From Allomuricauda sp. (lineage in GTDB: Bacteria; Bacteroidota; Bacteroidia; Flavobacteriales; Flavobacteriaceae): 64,000 nt of DNA. The translations under genes and the position numbers were made by a program. The stretch lies in NCBI GenBank assembly GCA_017795045.1, contig CP051244.1:2068446-2132445 (forward strand). The letters run 5' to 3'. Shown piece after piece: positions 17,768 through 26,853 of this stretch. How positions within the stretch are numbered: the first letter of the stretch is position 1; each line of letters starts with the position of its first letter. A model generated the notes under the pieces. The model was given only the letters and a program-made list of their open reading frames with translations. It did no database searches and was not told where the DNA came from.

Positions 17768-20305
17768 ATGGGAAAGAACAATACTGGGTTCTCTTGGCTG
17801 TTAAAAATGGCCTGGCGGGATGGGAAGGCAAGTTATGGCAAACTGTTGTTGTTTGTGTTTTCCATAACCTTGGGTGTGGCCGCTGTGGTCAGTGTGCATT
17901 CGTTCAGTAGGTTGTTGAAAGAAAATATTGCCTCGCAATCCAAAGCCTTGCTGGGTGCCGACTACGTGATTGAAAGCAATAAACCTGTCAACGATAAGGT
18001 CATGGGCATTATGGACTCCTTGGGAGGAGCCGATGCGCGAGAAATCAATTTCTCCTCTATGGCTGCTTTTCCAGGACATAATGGGACCAAACTGGTAGAG
18101 GTAAGGGGCGTTGATGATGGTTTCCCTTTTTATGGAGCGTTGGAGACCAAACCAGTTTCCGCTGCTCATAATCTTAGTACAGGAAGAGCCTTAGTGGATG
18201 CCACAACCATGCTTCAATTCAATTTAAAGGTGGGCGACAGTATAAAATTGGGCGCTGTAACGCTGCCCATTGGAGGAGCCTTGGAGAATGTGCCGGGGAG
18301 TACCTCGGTCTTTGGGGCTATAGCCCCTCCGGTGCTTATTCCATTTAGGTATATTGAAGCTACAGGACTGGTCCAGACAGGGAGTCGCATTGATTATAAG
18401 TACTATTTTAAAGCAGATGAAAGTCAAGATTTGACCTTGTTGAACGAAACGTTGGAGCCTGTCCTTGATGCCGAAGATGCAGATTTGGATACGCACCTAT
18501 CCGAAGCAAGACGCTTGGGACGACGTTATGAAAACTTTGGAAAGTTCCTCAATCTAGTAGGATTTATTGCCCTGCTTTTAGGCTGTGTGGGGATTGCCAG
18601 CGGAATGGGAATCTATGTCCAAATGAAAGTAAAATCCATTGCAGTGCTCAAATGTTTGGGTGCCACCAAACGGCAAAGTTATTTGATATTTTTCGTGCAA
18701 ATTGCCTGCATGGGGATTATTGGCGGGCTTTTGGGTACGACCCTGGCGTATTTTCTACAACAGCTATTTCCCCTTTTATTGGGGGATTTGCTGCCCGTTG
18801 AAGTAGGAATCACACTGTCTTTCCAAAGTATGGTATTGGGAATCTCCTTGGGATTGGCCATGTCCATTTTGTTTGCCCTATATCCTCTCATGAAAACGCT
18901 TTACGTTTCACCATTACAGACCTTACGGGTGGTGCAAGAACCCCAATCCCGTTCCAAATGGGCCACCACAGCTGTTGGATTGGGCATTGTGCTGTTCGTG
19001 TTCTGTTTTTCCTTTTGGCTGTTGGGGGATTTTATGCGGTCCCTGTTTTTTGTACTGGGGCTGTTGGTGGTCTTTTTGGTTCTTACGGGAATTGCCCGAC
19101 TATTTATGGGAATGCTTAAAAAATTCTTCCCACATTCTTGGAGCTTTATTCCACGCCAAAGTCTTCGGAATTTATTCCGACCGCAAAACCAGACCTTGGT
19201 ATTGGTACTGTCCGTAGGAATAGGAACCTTTCTGATCAGCACACTCTATTTTACAAAAGACATGCTGCTGGAAAAGGCTGCCATTGAGGATAGCGCCAAT
19301 AGCGCCAATATGATCCTAATGGACATCCAAAGTCAACAAGTGGAGGCAGTTTCCCAGACCATTGAAGCATCGGGAATACCCGTAATCGATAAGATTCCGA
19401 TTGTGACCATGCGCGTTGCCGCCTTGAATGGCAAACCAGTAGAAGCCATTCGGAAAGATACCACCTCCCAAGTAAGTAGATGGATTTTGAACCATGAGTT
19501 CAGGGTTACGTACCGGGACAGTCTTATCCGGTCCGAACGGATTATTGCCGGGGATTGGGTAGGCAAGGTAGATTCGGATACTGACGTGCCCATTTCCGTG
19601 AGTAACAGTTTTGCCGATATGGCCAAGGTTACCGTTGGGGATCCTGTTGTATTCAATGTGCAAGGAAGGTTGATGAATACTGTTGTGCAGAGTGTCCGGG
19701 AAGTGGATTGGAATCGATTGCAACCCAATTTTTCCGTTGTATTTCCAGCAGGAGTGTTGGAAAAGGCCCCGCAGTTTGGGGTAATGACCACCAGGACAAA
19801 GGACGATTTGGGCTCGGCACAACTACAGCAACAGTTGGTGGCCCAGTTCCCCAATGTTTCCATTTTGGATTTAAAGCGCATTCTAAACCTATTGGAAGAT
19901 ATTTTGGGTAAAATCGGTTGGGTAATCAACTTCATGGCATTCTTTAGCATTTTTGTGGGAGTAGCCGTGCTCATGGGAGCAATATATAGCAGTAAGCACC
20001 AACGCGTAAAACAAAGTGCCTTGCTCAGGACCTTGGGGGCCCAAGGGCATCAGATTTTACAAATGATTGCGATTGAATATGCCATTTTAGGATTTTTGGG
20101 AGCCTTTATGGGTGTGGTGTTGGCCGTGTTGGGCAGTTCCCTATTGGCCTATATACTGTTTGATACCACCTTTGCACCTTCATGGATACCGTTTGCCATT
20201 ATTCTTCCGGCAATTACCCTATTGGTATTTGCTTTGGGGGTTGGAAATAGTATAGGCGTAATCCGAAATTCACCCCTTACCGTTTTGAAAAAGGAAAAGG
20301 AGTGA
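17768..20305 (+). CDS. FtsX-like ABC permease (YbbP-type)
   Basis: This ~845-residue inner-membrane permease has two FtsX modules and large extracytoplasmic parts. Membrane helices lie near the N-terminus, around residues 260-470 and in the last ~150 residues. The length and double FtsX layout match YbbP. It forms an ABC system with the upstream ATPase, almost overlapping it. The ybbAP-tesA arrangement is widely conserved; its substrate is not firmly established, though lipid or ester handling is suspected from the esterase partner. Confidence 0.85.
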   Translation: MGKNNTGFSWLLKMAWRDGKASYGKLLLFVFSITLGVAAVVSVHSFSRLLKENIASQSKALLGADYVIESNKPVNDKVMGIMDSLGGADAREINFSSMAAFPGHNGTKLVEVRGVDDGFPFYGALETKPVSAAHNLSTGRALVDATTMLQFNLKVGDSIKLGAVTLPIGGALENVPGSTSVFGAIAPPVLIPFRYIEATGLVQTGSRIDYKYYFKADESQDLTLLNETLEPVLDAEDADLDTHLSEARRLGRRYENFGKFLNLVGFIALLLGCVGIASGMGIYVQMKVKSIAVLKCLGATKRQSYLIFFVQIACMGIIGGLLGTTLAYFLQQLFPLLLGDLLPVEVGITLSFQSMVLGISLGLAMSILFALYPLMKTLYVSPLQTLRVVQEPQSRSKWATTAVGLGIVLFVFCFSFWLLGDFMRSLFFVLGLLVVFLVLTGIARLFMGMLKKFFPHSWSFIPRQSLRNLFRPQNQTLVLVLSVGIGTFLISTLYFTKDMLLEKAAIEDSANSANMILMDIQSQQVEAVSQTIEASGIPVIDKIPIVTMRVAALNGKPVEAIRKDTTSQVSRWILNHEFRVTYRDSLIRSERIIAGDWVGKVDSDTDVPISVSNSFADMAKVTVGDPVVFNVQGRLMNTVVQSVREVDWNRLQPNFSVVFPAGVLEKAPQFGVMTTRTKDDLGSAQLQQQLVAQFPNVSILDLKRILNLLEDILGKIGWVINFMAFFSIFVGVAVLMGAIYSSKHQRVKQSALLRTLGAQGHQILQMIAIEYAILGFLGAFMGVVLAVLGSSLLAYILFDTTFAPSWIPFAIILPAITLLVFALGVGNSIGVIRNSPLTVLKKEKE

Positions 20306-20353
20306 GACTATAGATCTTTAATATAATGTAAACGGTACCGTGGGACGGGTCAA

Positions 20354-20396
20354 TGACAAACATCATGTATTTGTTAAACAACTTTTGCTTATTTTG
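20354..20396 (+). promoter_or_regulatory. FNR-like palindrome and -7 box upstream of cbpA
   Basis: TGAC-AAAC-ATCA (20354-20365) is an FNR/CRP-like palindrome. A -7-like box TTATTTTG (20389-20396; five of six conserved bases of TAnnTTTG) has its centre exactly 33 bp from the palindrome centre, the same spacing as upstream of universal stress genes further on. It is a candidate site for the REC-CRP regulator at 26831. Confidence 0.45.
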
Positions 20397-20467
20397 AAGG
20401 TGCCTGTCCATTTAGGTTGAACAGGAAACTGCAAAAGGTCATAAATCTATATTTATTGAATTGACAC

Positions 20468-21376
20468 ATGGAGTTTATAGATTATTATAAAGTTCTGGGT
20501 ATTGATAAAAGCGCAACCGCAGATGCAATTAAAAAAGCCTATCGGAAATTGGCCAGAAAGTATCACCCCGATCTTAATCCCAACGACAAGGAGGCCGAGC
20601 TCAACTTTAAAAAGGTGAACGAGGCCAATGAAGTACTGTCCGACCCTGAAAAAAGGAAAAAGTACGATCAGTACGGAAAAGATTGGCAACATGCCGACGA
20701 GTTTGAAAAGGCCAAAAGGGCCAATTCACAAGGTCGTTCCAGAAGTTCTTCCGGATATACCTATTCCCATGCCGGTGGCTCTGAACAGGATTTTTCAGAT
20801 TTTTTTGAATCCATGTTCGGTGGTGCTTCCAGTTTTGGTGGAAGGGGGCAAAAAGTTCGTTTTAGGGGAGAGGATTATCATGCCAAGTTACAATTGTCCT
20901 TGATGGACGTGTATACTACCCAAAAGCAGACCTTGACCGTGAACGGAAAAAACATCCGATTGACCATACCTGCTGGGATAGAAGATGAACAGACCATTAA
21001 AATAAAAGGACATGGCGGCCCTGGAATCCAAGGTGGCCCTGCCGGAGATTTATACATTACCTTTTCCATTACCAACAACACGGCGTTTAAAAGAGATGGG
21101 GCCGATTTGTACAAAACCGTTCAAATACCCTTGACCAAGGCCGTTCTGGGAGGCGAGATCTTGGTGGAGACCCTCACCGGAAAGGTCAAGCTGAAAGTTG
21201 CCCCGGGAACCAACAATGGCACCAAGGTAAAATTGAAGGGAAAGGGTTTTCCCAAGTATAAAAAAGAAGGAGAATTTGGAGATTTGTTTCTGACCTATAC
21301 GGTGGACATCCCCAAAAATCTGACTGAGGAGCAGAAATCCCTATTTGAGGCCTTGGAAAAAACCAACCTAGCGTAA
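20468..21376 (+). CDS. cbpA: DnaJ-class co-chaperone, CbpA type
   Basis: This 302-residue cytosolic J-protein has an N-terminal J domain with HPD at residues 33-35, a Gly/Ser-rich linker (~75-125) and two C-terminal substrate-binding beta domains. It lacks the zinc-finger CxxCxGxG repeats, which makes it CbpA-type (class II) rather than DnaJ. It would recruit client proteins to DnaK. The next gene is a CbpM-like modulator, one base after its stop. The upstream FNR-like site suggests control by the nearby two-component/CRP system. Confidence 0.9.
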   Translation: MEFIDYYKVLGIDKSATADAIKKAYRKLARKYHPDLNPNDKEAELNFKKVNEANEVLSDPEKRKKYDQYGKDWQHADEFEKAKRANSQGRSRSSSGYTYSHAGGSEQDFSDFFESMFGGASSFGGRGQKVRFRGEDYHAKLQLSLMDVYTTQKQTLTVNGKNIRLTIPAGIEDEQTIKIKGHGGPGIQGGPAGDLYITFSITNNTAFKRDGADLYKTVQIPLTKAVLGGEILVETLTGKVKLKVAPGTNNGTKVKLKGKGFPKYKKEGEFGDLFLTYTVDIPKNLTEEQKSLFEALEKTNLA

Positions 21377-21377
21377 A

Positions 21378-21671
21378 ATGAAACAGGAAAACTACATATC
21401 AGTAAAGACATTTTGCCAACATCATGGCGTAAAGGAATCTTTTGTGTATTCCATGTATGAGTTTGAACTGTTGCAAATAGATGACTCAAAAGAGGAAGCT
21501 TTGCTTTCAACCGACGAACTGCCAATTCTTGAAAAAATGGTCCGTCTTCACAAAGAGTTGGATATCAACCCCGAGGGGGTACAGGCGGTATATCACCTAT
21601 TGCAACAGGTTGAAGGCTTGCAAGAGGAAGTGGCGGCACTTAAAAGAAAGCTGGATAGGTTTGACCTCTAA
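21378..21671 (+). CDS. cbpM: Chaperone modulator, CbpM-like
   Basis: This 97-residue protein has a winged-helix MerR-like fold (YISVKTFCQHHGVKESFVYSM) followed by a helical region ending in a coiled coil (residues ~75-95). The size and place directly after cbpA match CbpM, which binds the J domain of CbpA and inhibits it. It overlaps no other gene and converges on the ABC operon ending at 21679. Confidence 0.8.
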   Translation: MKQENYISVKTFCQHHGVKESFVYSMYEFELLQIDDSKEEALLSTDELPILEKMVRLHKELDINPEGVQAVYHLLQQVEGLQEEVAALKRKLDRFDL

Positions 21672-21678
21672 GCAGGTA

Positions 21679-22350
21679 TCAATGCTTAATGATCTTCCCG
21701 TCTTCCATTTCAATGATACGATCTGTTCTCTTTGCAAAGTCCTCATCATGGGTCACCACCAATAGAGATAGCCCTTGTTCTTCTTTCAACCGTTTAAAGA
21801 TGTTGAACACATTTTCCGAGTTGTGACTGTCCAGGTTCCCAGTGGGTTCGTCACCCATCAATATGGCAGGGTCGTTGATCAATGCCCGCGCAATGGCCAC
21901 CCGTTGCTTTTCACCTCCTGAAATCCGGGATGCTTTTTGCTGGGCCAAATGTCCGATGTGGAGCATGGACAATTTCTCATGGGCATCGTGTTCTATTTCG
22001 GCCAATGACTTTTCTGCCAATTTTTTTGCGGGCAGCATTACATTCTCCAAAACACTGAATTCAGAGAGTAAATAATGGAACTGAAACACGAATCCAATGG
22101 ATTTGTTTCGGATTCTGGAGAGTTCGTTGTGCGATTTGCCCGTGATCAGTTGTCTGTTCAGATACAACTCTCCCGTGTAATCCGTATCCATTGTGGACAG
22201 AATATAGAGTAAGGTTGATTTTCCAGAGCCAGATTTCCCCATAATCGAGGCGAACTCTCCCTGTTTCACCCCAAAGGAAATGTCTTTCAACACATGAAAA
22301 TCCTTGGGCAAATGAAAGTGTTTATTGATATTTTTTGCTTCTAGTACCAA
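21679..22350 (-). CDS. ABC transporter ATPase (LolD/MacB-type)
   Basis: This 223-residue ATPase has Walker A GKSGSGKSTLL, signature ISGGEKQR, Walker B ILMGDEPTG and the switch His in VTHDEDF. It is the last gene of a three-gene operon (membrane-fusion lipoprotein, FtsX-like permease, ATPase). The apparent start is TTG at 22350: no ATG exists in frame before the upstream stop, and the first beta strand begins at once. It energises the neighbouring permease. Confidence 0.9.
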   Translation of the reverse strand: MVLEAKNINKHFHLPKDFHVLKDISFGVKQGEFASIMGKSGSGKSTLLYILSTMDTDYTGELYLNRQLITGKSHNELSRIRNKSIGFVFQFHYLLSEFSVLENVMLPAKKLAEKSLAEIEHDAHEKLSMLHIGHLAQQKASRISGGEKQRVAIARALINDPAILMGDEPTGNLDSHNSENVFNIFKRLKEEQGLSLLVVTHDEDFAKRTDRIIEMEDGKIIKH

Positions 22351-22364
22351 GTGTGTTTTTTTGG

Positions 22365-23627
22365 TTAAGTACCTCTTATGATTCGAACCGGGTCAATTTT
22401 CTTGGCTTTTTTTGAGGGAAGATACCCTGCAATGAATGTGGAAATCAACGCAAAGGTGATACCAATGATATAATAGGCCATATTGTAATTGACAGGAAAC
22501 GTGCTTATAGTGGGCAGGGCTTCGGTATGAAATGGGGTTTGGTCAATGATTTTTGATAGCGCAAGACCAATCAGCAGTCCAAAGACACCCCCAACGGCGC
22601 CAATGATCATGGCCTGACTCATAAAAATGTATTGTACATCCTTACCGGAAAACCCGGTGGCCTTGAGAATGGCAATATCCTTCATTTTTTCGTAGATGAG
22701 CATGTTCAGGATATTGTAGATGCCGAACCCGGCTACAATGAGCAGGGTTATGGATACCGCATACGTGATCAAATTCCGTATGTCCGAACCGGTTTCAAAT
22801 TGGGCATTGGCCTCATTGATATCCACGGCCTTGGTATTGAACTGCCTTTCCAAACGTTGTGCCATCAATGCTGCTTCGTCCAGATTCAATAGTTTAATGT
22901 TGATGTCCGTGACATAATTTTCCGCCTCACCCAAAATACGCTGTACGGTCTTAAGGTTGGCAAAACTCTGGACGTTATCAATTTCAGCGATTCCACTTTG
23001 GTATATCCCTACGATCTTCAAGGGGAAAATGTTCCCTGTTACGGTGCTTATCTGTACCCGGTCGCCAAGGGACAACGACATTTTTTCGGCCAGTCCGGCC
23101 CCGAGCAAAATCCCATTATCGTTATTTTTTAAGGCTTTGGGAGAACCCTCTATAATGTTATCCTGAATGTTGGACAGCCGAACCTCTTCCATGATATCCA
23201 CACCCACCAAGTTGCCCCCAAGCTCAATATTGCCCGATAAATAAAATATCTGGGCCTTGAGTTGGGGGGTGGCACCCTTTACATTGGGATGTTTTTTCAG
23301 ATAATCCAAAATAGGCAGGGCATTGTGTATCTTTTTCTGGCTCTGTTTTGGTTTTATGGAGCGGACCACATTAAAAGAGTTCTTGAAGTCTCCAAAAAGG
23401 TCCACGGGTTGTTTTTCAGAAGGCCGTATTTCATTGTACAGATGGATGTGTGGCGTTTGGTTCAACACCAAATCGTCCAGCATGGCATTGAGCCCGGTCA
23501 TAAAACTCACCAAGGTAATATAGGCCCCAATTCCAAAAGTAACACCCAAGGTGGCCGTGACGGTGGATTTCATCTTGGAGATAAGATGTGTTTTGGCAAT
23601 TCCAAGTATTACGGGCCAGTTGGTCAT
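22365..23627 (-). CDS. FtsX-like ABC permease (LolC/MacB-type)
   Basis: This 420-residue inner-membrane permease has one N-terminal helix, a large periplasmic domain (~45-275) and three C-terminal helices of the FtsX domain. The layout matches LolC/E and MacB permeases. It overlaps the upstream membrane-fusion gene by 4 bp and is followed 14 bp later by its ATPase. The presence of a periplasmic adaptor argues for export or mechanotransmission through a tripartite system rather than lipoprotein release. Confidence 0.85.
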   Translation of the reverse strand: MTNWPVILGIAKTHLISKMKSTVTATLGVTFGIGAYITLVSFMTGLNAMLDDLVLNQTPHIHLYNEIRPSEKQPVDLFGDFKNSFNVVRSIKPKQSQKKIHNALPILDYLKKHPNVKGATPQLKAQIFYLSGNIELGGNLVGVDIMEEVRLSNIQDNIIEGSPKALKNNDNGILLGAGLAEKMSLSLGDRVQISTVTGNIFPLKIVGIYQSGIAEIDNVQSFANLKTVQRILGEAENYVTDINIKLLNLDEAALMAQRLERQFNTKAVDINEANAQFETGSDIRNLITYAVSITLLIVAGFGIYNILNMLIYEKMKDIAILKATGFSGKDVQYIFMSQAMIIGAVGGVFGLLIGLALSKIIDQTPFHTEALPTISTFPVNYNMAYYIIGITFALISTFIAGYLPSKKAKKIDPVRIIRGT

Positions 23628-24709
23628 TCTTCAGGGATATAAATGGCCGTTTTTTCAGTAATTCCATCCAAGACTTCAACCATTTCCATGTTTTGGAGGC
23701 CTATGGAGATATCTTTTTCGCCATCATCGGTAAGCACACTGGAGGCCCCAATGAGATACTCCTTGGGAATGGTAAGGGCTTCTTCCTTTTGGGCAATGAC
23801 AATGTTTCCTTCGCCGGAAAGGCCAGGATACAAAGTGGGTGGCGAATTCACAAAAATGGCCTCGACCATAAAGGTTTGCGAACTTTCATCCTTTCTGGGA
23901 TATATTTTGTCCACTTTGGCCTCAAATACATCCTCCCCATAGGAGTCCAAGGTAATATAGACTTTTTGGTCGTTTTTCACCTTTACGATATCCACTTCAT
24001 CGACCAATAGTTCCACCATAAATTTATCGCTTCTTCCCACGGCAGCAACAGGCTCAACCGTATTGATGATTTCACCGGGGTTTTTGTAAATGGCATATAC
24101 TTTACCGTCTATTTTACTCACCACGGTAAAATCCTCAGAGGTAGTGAGGGAGGATTTATAGGTGTTTTCGGCTTGTTGAACTTGAGTGGCGAGCTCATTT
24201 TTGGTCCGGTCGTATTTTTGATTTAACAAGCTCAAGTTGTTTTGGGAAAGTTCATAGGCCAGTTTGCGGTTATCGTATTCCACTTTGGAGCCAATGTTTT
24301 GGTCCCACAGGTTTTTTTGCCTGAAATAATTTATGGAATCATTTTTCAATTTCAGTTCGGCTGCTTGGATTTCGTCCTTGATGCCGTTGAGCACCGCGGC
24401 ACTTCCGCTATAATTTTCACGCGCCAGACGCAATGACAACTCCGCATTTTTTCTATTGAGTTCGGGAGAGGTATTGGTGATTTGAAGAATCCGGTCCCCT
24501 TTGGCCACAGTGTCACCCTCTTCTACCCAGACCTTGTCCAAGATCCCCATAACAATGGAATAAGCTTGGTAAAGACTATCAGGCTGTACCGTTGCCGATG
24601 CATATACGGATTCGGTGAGGGACATTTTTTTGGGATAGGTTTTATCTGAAGTATGGTTACATGAAAAAAGAAGGGCGGAACCAAAAATGAACAGAAGTGT
24701 CTTTCTCAT
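23624..24709 (-). CDS. Membrane-fusion (HlyD/MacA-like) lipoprotein
   Basis: This ~361-residue periplasmic adaptor starts with a lipoprotein signal (GSALLFSC lipobox). A biotinyl-lipoyl-like half (GILDKVWVEEGDTVAKGD) precedes a long alpha-helical hairpin (~residues 75-190), the second lipoyl half and beta-barrel domains. It would connect the FtsX-like permease to an outer-membrane channel encoded elsewhere. I prefer the ATG at 24709, at the signal peptide, over the TTG five codons upstream. An AT-rich palindrome 81 bp upstream may be its operator. Confidence 0.85.
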   Translation of the reverse strand: MRKTLLFIFGSALLFSCNHTSDKTYPKKMSLTESVYASATVQPDSLYQAYSIVMGILDKVWVEEGDTVAKGDRILQITNTSPELNRKNAELSLRLARENYSGSAAVLNGIKDEIQAAELKLKNDSINYFRQKNLWDQNIGSKVEYDNRKLAYELSQNNLSLLNQKYDRTKNELATQVQQAENTYKSSLTTSEDFTVVSKIDGKVYAIYKNPGEIINTVEPVAAVGRSDKFMVELLVDEVDIVKVKNDQKVYITLDSYGEDVFEAKVDKIYPRKDESSQTFMVEAIFVNSPPTLYPGLSGEGNIVIAQKEEALTIPKEYLIGASSVLTDDGEKDISIGLQNMEMVEVLDGITEKTAIYIPEE

Positions 24710-24789
24710 AGTGGGTTTTGTCAAACAATCTCCAAATTACCAATAAAAATTGTATGGGTACTATGAGTAATGTCAGTATTCGATTTATT

Positions 24790-24810
24790 TAAGTACCCTA
24801 TATGTACTTA
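24790..24810. promoter_or_regulatory. Palindrome upstream of the MacA-like operon
   Basis: TAAGTAC (24790-24796) and GTACTTA (24804-24810) form a perfect 7-bp inverted repeat with a 7-bp centre, 81 bp upstream of the efflux operon start at 24709. The size and symmetry fit a dimeric repressor such as TetR or MerR. No regulator gene adjoins, so the binder is unknown. Confidence 0.4.
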
Positions 24811-24828
24811 TCACAAAACTTTTGGGAA

Positions 24829-25236
24829 TCAAGACCTAAAAAGCAATTCAATTCGTCCCAGTACAATCAGTTCGGACTTATTACTGCCGGCAAAGGCCGA
24901 AGTTATGGCTCGGGCCGTTGACATGATGAGCTGTTTTATCCAGTCAGGGAACAGGATTTTGTGTTCAGTGTAGAATGCTTCGAACGCTTCATAGATTTCA
25001 TCACTATTCTTACCGTATTCCACCAACCAATCAAAAACGGTCTCAATCTGAAAAGCGGCGTCGGTACCATACTCATCCTCAATATCGTCCACTTCCAACC
25101 AATGGTCACGTACCACTTCCTTTAACCGATCCATCTCCTTTGCATGGATACTATGGTCCGCCATGGCCACGGCATAGAAAAGTCTTCCCAAGTTTTGGTA
25201 CAATTCATTTCCCAGTTTCTTTTTTGAATCCATCAT
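24829..25236 (-). CDS. TerB-like helical protein
   Basis: This ~135-residue all-helical cytosolic protein resembles the tellurite-resistance TerB domain, with a LGRLFYAVAMADHSIHAKE segment where TerB-type proteins carry acidic metal-binding helices. I chose the ATG at 25236, because a longer frame to 25284 would begin inside the promoter. Directly upstream on its strand is a box TATCTTTA (25267-25260) with an FNR-like palindrome 33 bp further on. That ties it to the stress regulon of this region. Its biochemical role is unknown. Confidence 0.6.
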   Translation of the reverse strand: MMDSKKKLGNELYQNLGRLFYAVAMADHSIHAKEMDRLKEVVRDHWLEVDDIEDEYGTDAAFQIETVFDWLVEYGKNSDEIYEAFEAFYTEHKILFPDWIKQLIMSTARAITSAFAGSNKSELIVLGRIELLFRS

Positions 25237-25259
25237 TTTGATCGTTTTTATGCTTTGAA

Positions 25260-25302
25260 TAAAGATAAACAAGGATGGGGCCATCGCTTATGATGTAAAT
25301 CA
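25260..25302 (-). promoter_or_regulatory. FNR-like palindrome and -7 box for the TerB-like gene
   Basis: TGAT-GTAA-ATCA (25291-25302) lies 33 bp, centre to centre, from TATCTTTA read on the minus strand (25267-25260). The geometry equals that at the universal stress genes. The same palindrome lies only 22 bp before the GTG of the kinase on the plus strand, so a bound regulator could activate the TerB-like gene and block the kinase promoter. Confidence 0.55.
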
Positions 25303-25323
25303 GTTATTTGCTAACTTTAGTGA

Positions 25324-26853
25324 GTGAAGCTGTTCGAGAAAAACAATGTGTTCAGGATCCTAACGGAAGTCATTTCGGAAGGGATTCTCATCGTTAATGA
25401 TCAACAGATCATTGTGGCCAGTAATGTAGTGGCCAACCGTATGTTTGGTTATCAAAAAGGGGAGCTTAGCGGCATGCCCTTGGAAGCTTTGCTTCCCCAA
25501 AGTGTGAGGGAGCAGCATAAGATGGATGCTGGGGTGTTTCTTCAAAAAGGCCGCCAAAGAAGTATGGGGCAAGGTCTGGATCTTGTGGGGCTTCTGAAAG
25601 ATGGTAGTGAATTTCCCATTGAAATTGGACTTAACCCATTTACATTGTTGCAGAAGAAATACGTAATGGCCATTATTGTGGACATTTCGGAACGAAAAAG
25701 AACCGAACAGACCATAGATCACTGGTTTCAGATATTTAACGAGTCGCTCAATGAAATCTATATTTTTGATGTGGAGACCTTTGTGTTCATCAATGTAAAC
25801 CGGGGTGCCCAGCTTAATTTGGGATATACCATGGAAGAATTGAACCAGATGTCCGTTCTTGATATCAAGACCGACCTTTCCGAGAAAAGTTTAAAAAGAT
25901 TGATAGCTCCATTGGTCAACAAGAAACGGGAAAAGGTCGATTTTGAGACCATCCATAGAAGAAAGGACGGTTCCGTATATCCCGTAGAGGTGCATTTGCA
26001 ACTGTCATCCATTGGTAAGAAGGAAGTGTGCTTGGCCATTGTGTTGGACATTACCGAGCGAAAAAACTATACCCAACATCTGGAAAATAAGGTTGAGGAG
26101 CGTACCCTTCAGCTTAGGGAGGCCTTGAAGGCGGAGAAGCAGTTGAATGAGTTGAAGACAAAATTCCTTTCCTTGGTCTCGCATGAATTCAAGACGCCAT
26201 TGACCAGTATATTGACCTCTGCTTCCTTGCTTTCAAAATATACGGAGACCGAGCAACAGGAAAAACGGGATAAACATATCAACACCATTAGGGAAAAGGT
26301 GAAGTATTTGGATAATATCCTTACTGATTTTCTCTCCATAGAACGTTTGGACACGGGGAAAGTCAAGTATAACATTACCTTTTTTCCCTTGAGCAAGCTC
26401 ATCAATGAAGTGGTCTATAACTCCAATACACTTTTAAAGGAAGGACAGCGGATTCAATACCCCAAGGATATTGATGGCATTAACGTATTTTTTGATGAAA
26501 AGATTTTAGCATTGGCCCTGTCCAATTTATTGCATAATGCCATTAAATATTCCCACGAAGGTACCCAGATAGAACTTCGGGTCAAGGAACAGGAAGAGAA
26601 CCTCCTAATAGAGGTCATGGACGGGGGACTGGGAATTCCAGATGAGGACCAACCCTTTATTTTTGAACGGTATTTTAGGGCCAGTAATGTGTTGACGAGC
26701 CAGGGTACCGGGATAGGACTGAACATTGTAAAACAGCATATGTTCAACCTTGGGGCTGAAATCGGTTTTACAAGTAGCTTGGGCCAGGGCTCAACATTTA
26801 CATTGACCATACCACTTAAGAACTACGAGAATGAAGAAGATTCTGTTGGTTGA
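25324..26853 (+). CDS. Cytosolic PAS-PAS sensor histidine kinase
   Basis: This 509-residue kinase has two PAS domains (~8-120 and ~132-245), a coiled coil and a HisKA domain with His287 in SHEFKTPLTS. The ATPase domain has the N box NLLHNAIKYS, the G1-like DGGLGIP and the G2 box GTGIGLNIVK. There is no membrane segment, so it senses an internal cue, perhaps redox or energy state through PAS. The GTG start at 25324 is forced by a TGA just upstream. It overlaps the regulator gene by 23 bp, so the two form a cognate pair. Confidence 0.9.
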   Translation: MKLFEKNNVFRILTEVISEGILIVNDQQIIVASNVVANRMFGYQKGELSGMPLEALLPQSVREQHKMDAGVFLQKGRQRSMGQGLDLVGLLKDGSEFPIEIGLNPFTLLQKKYVMAIIVDISERKRTEQTIDHWFQIFNESLNEIYIFDVETFVFINVNRGAQLNLGYTMEELNQMSVLDIKTDLSEKSLKRLIAPLVNKKREKVDFETIHRRKDGSVYPVEVHLQLSSIGKKEVCLAIVLDITERKNYTQHLENKVEERTLQLREALKAEKQLNELKTKFLSLVSHEFKTPLTSILTSASLLSKYTETEQQEKRDKHINTIREKVKYLDNILTDFLSIERLDTGKVKYNITFFPLSKLINEVVYNSNTLLKEGQRIQYPKDIDGINVFFDEKILALALSNLLHNAIKYSHEGTQIELRVKEQEENLLIEVMDGGLGIPDEDQPFIFERYFRASNVLTSQGTGIGLNIVKQHMFNLGAEIGFTSSLGQGSTFTLTIPLKNYENEEDSVG

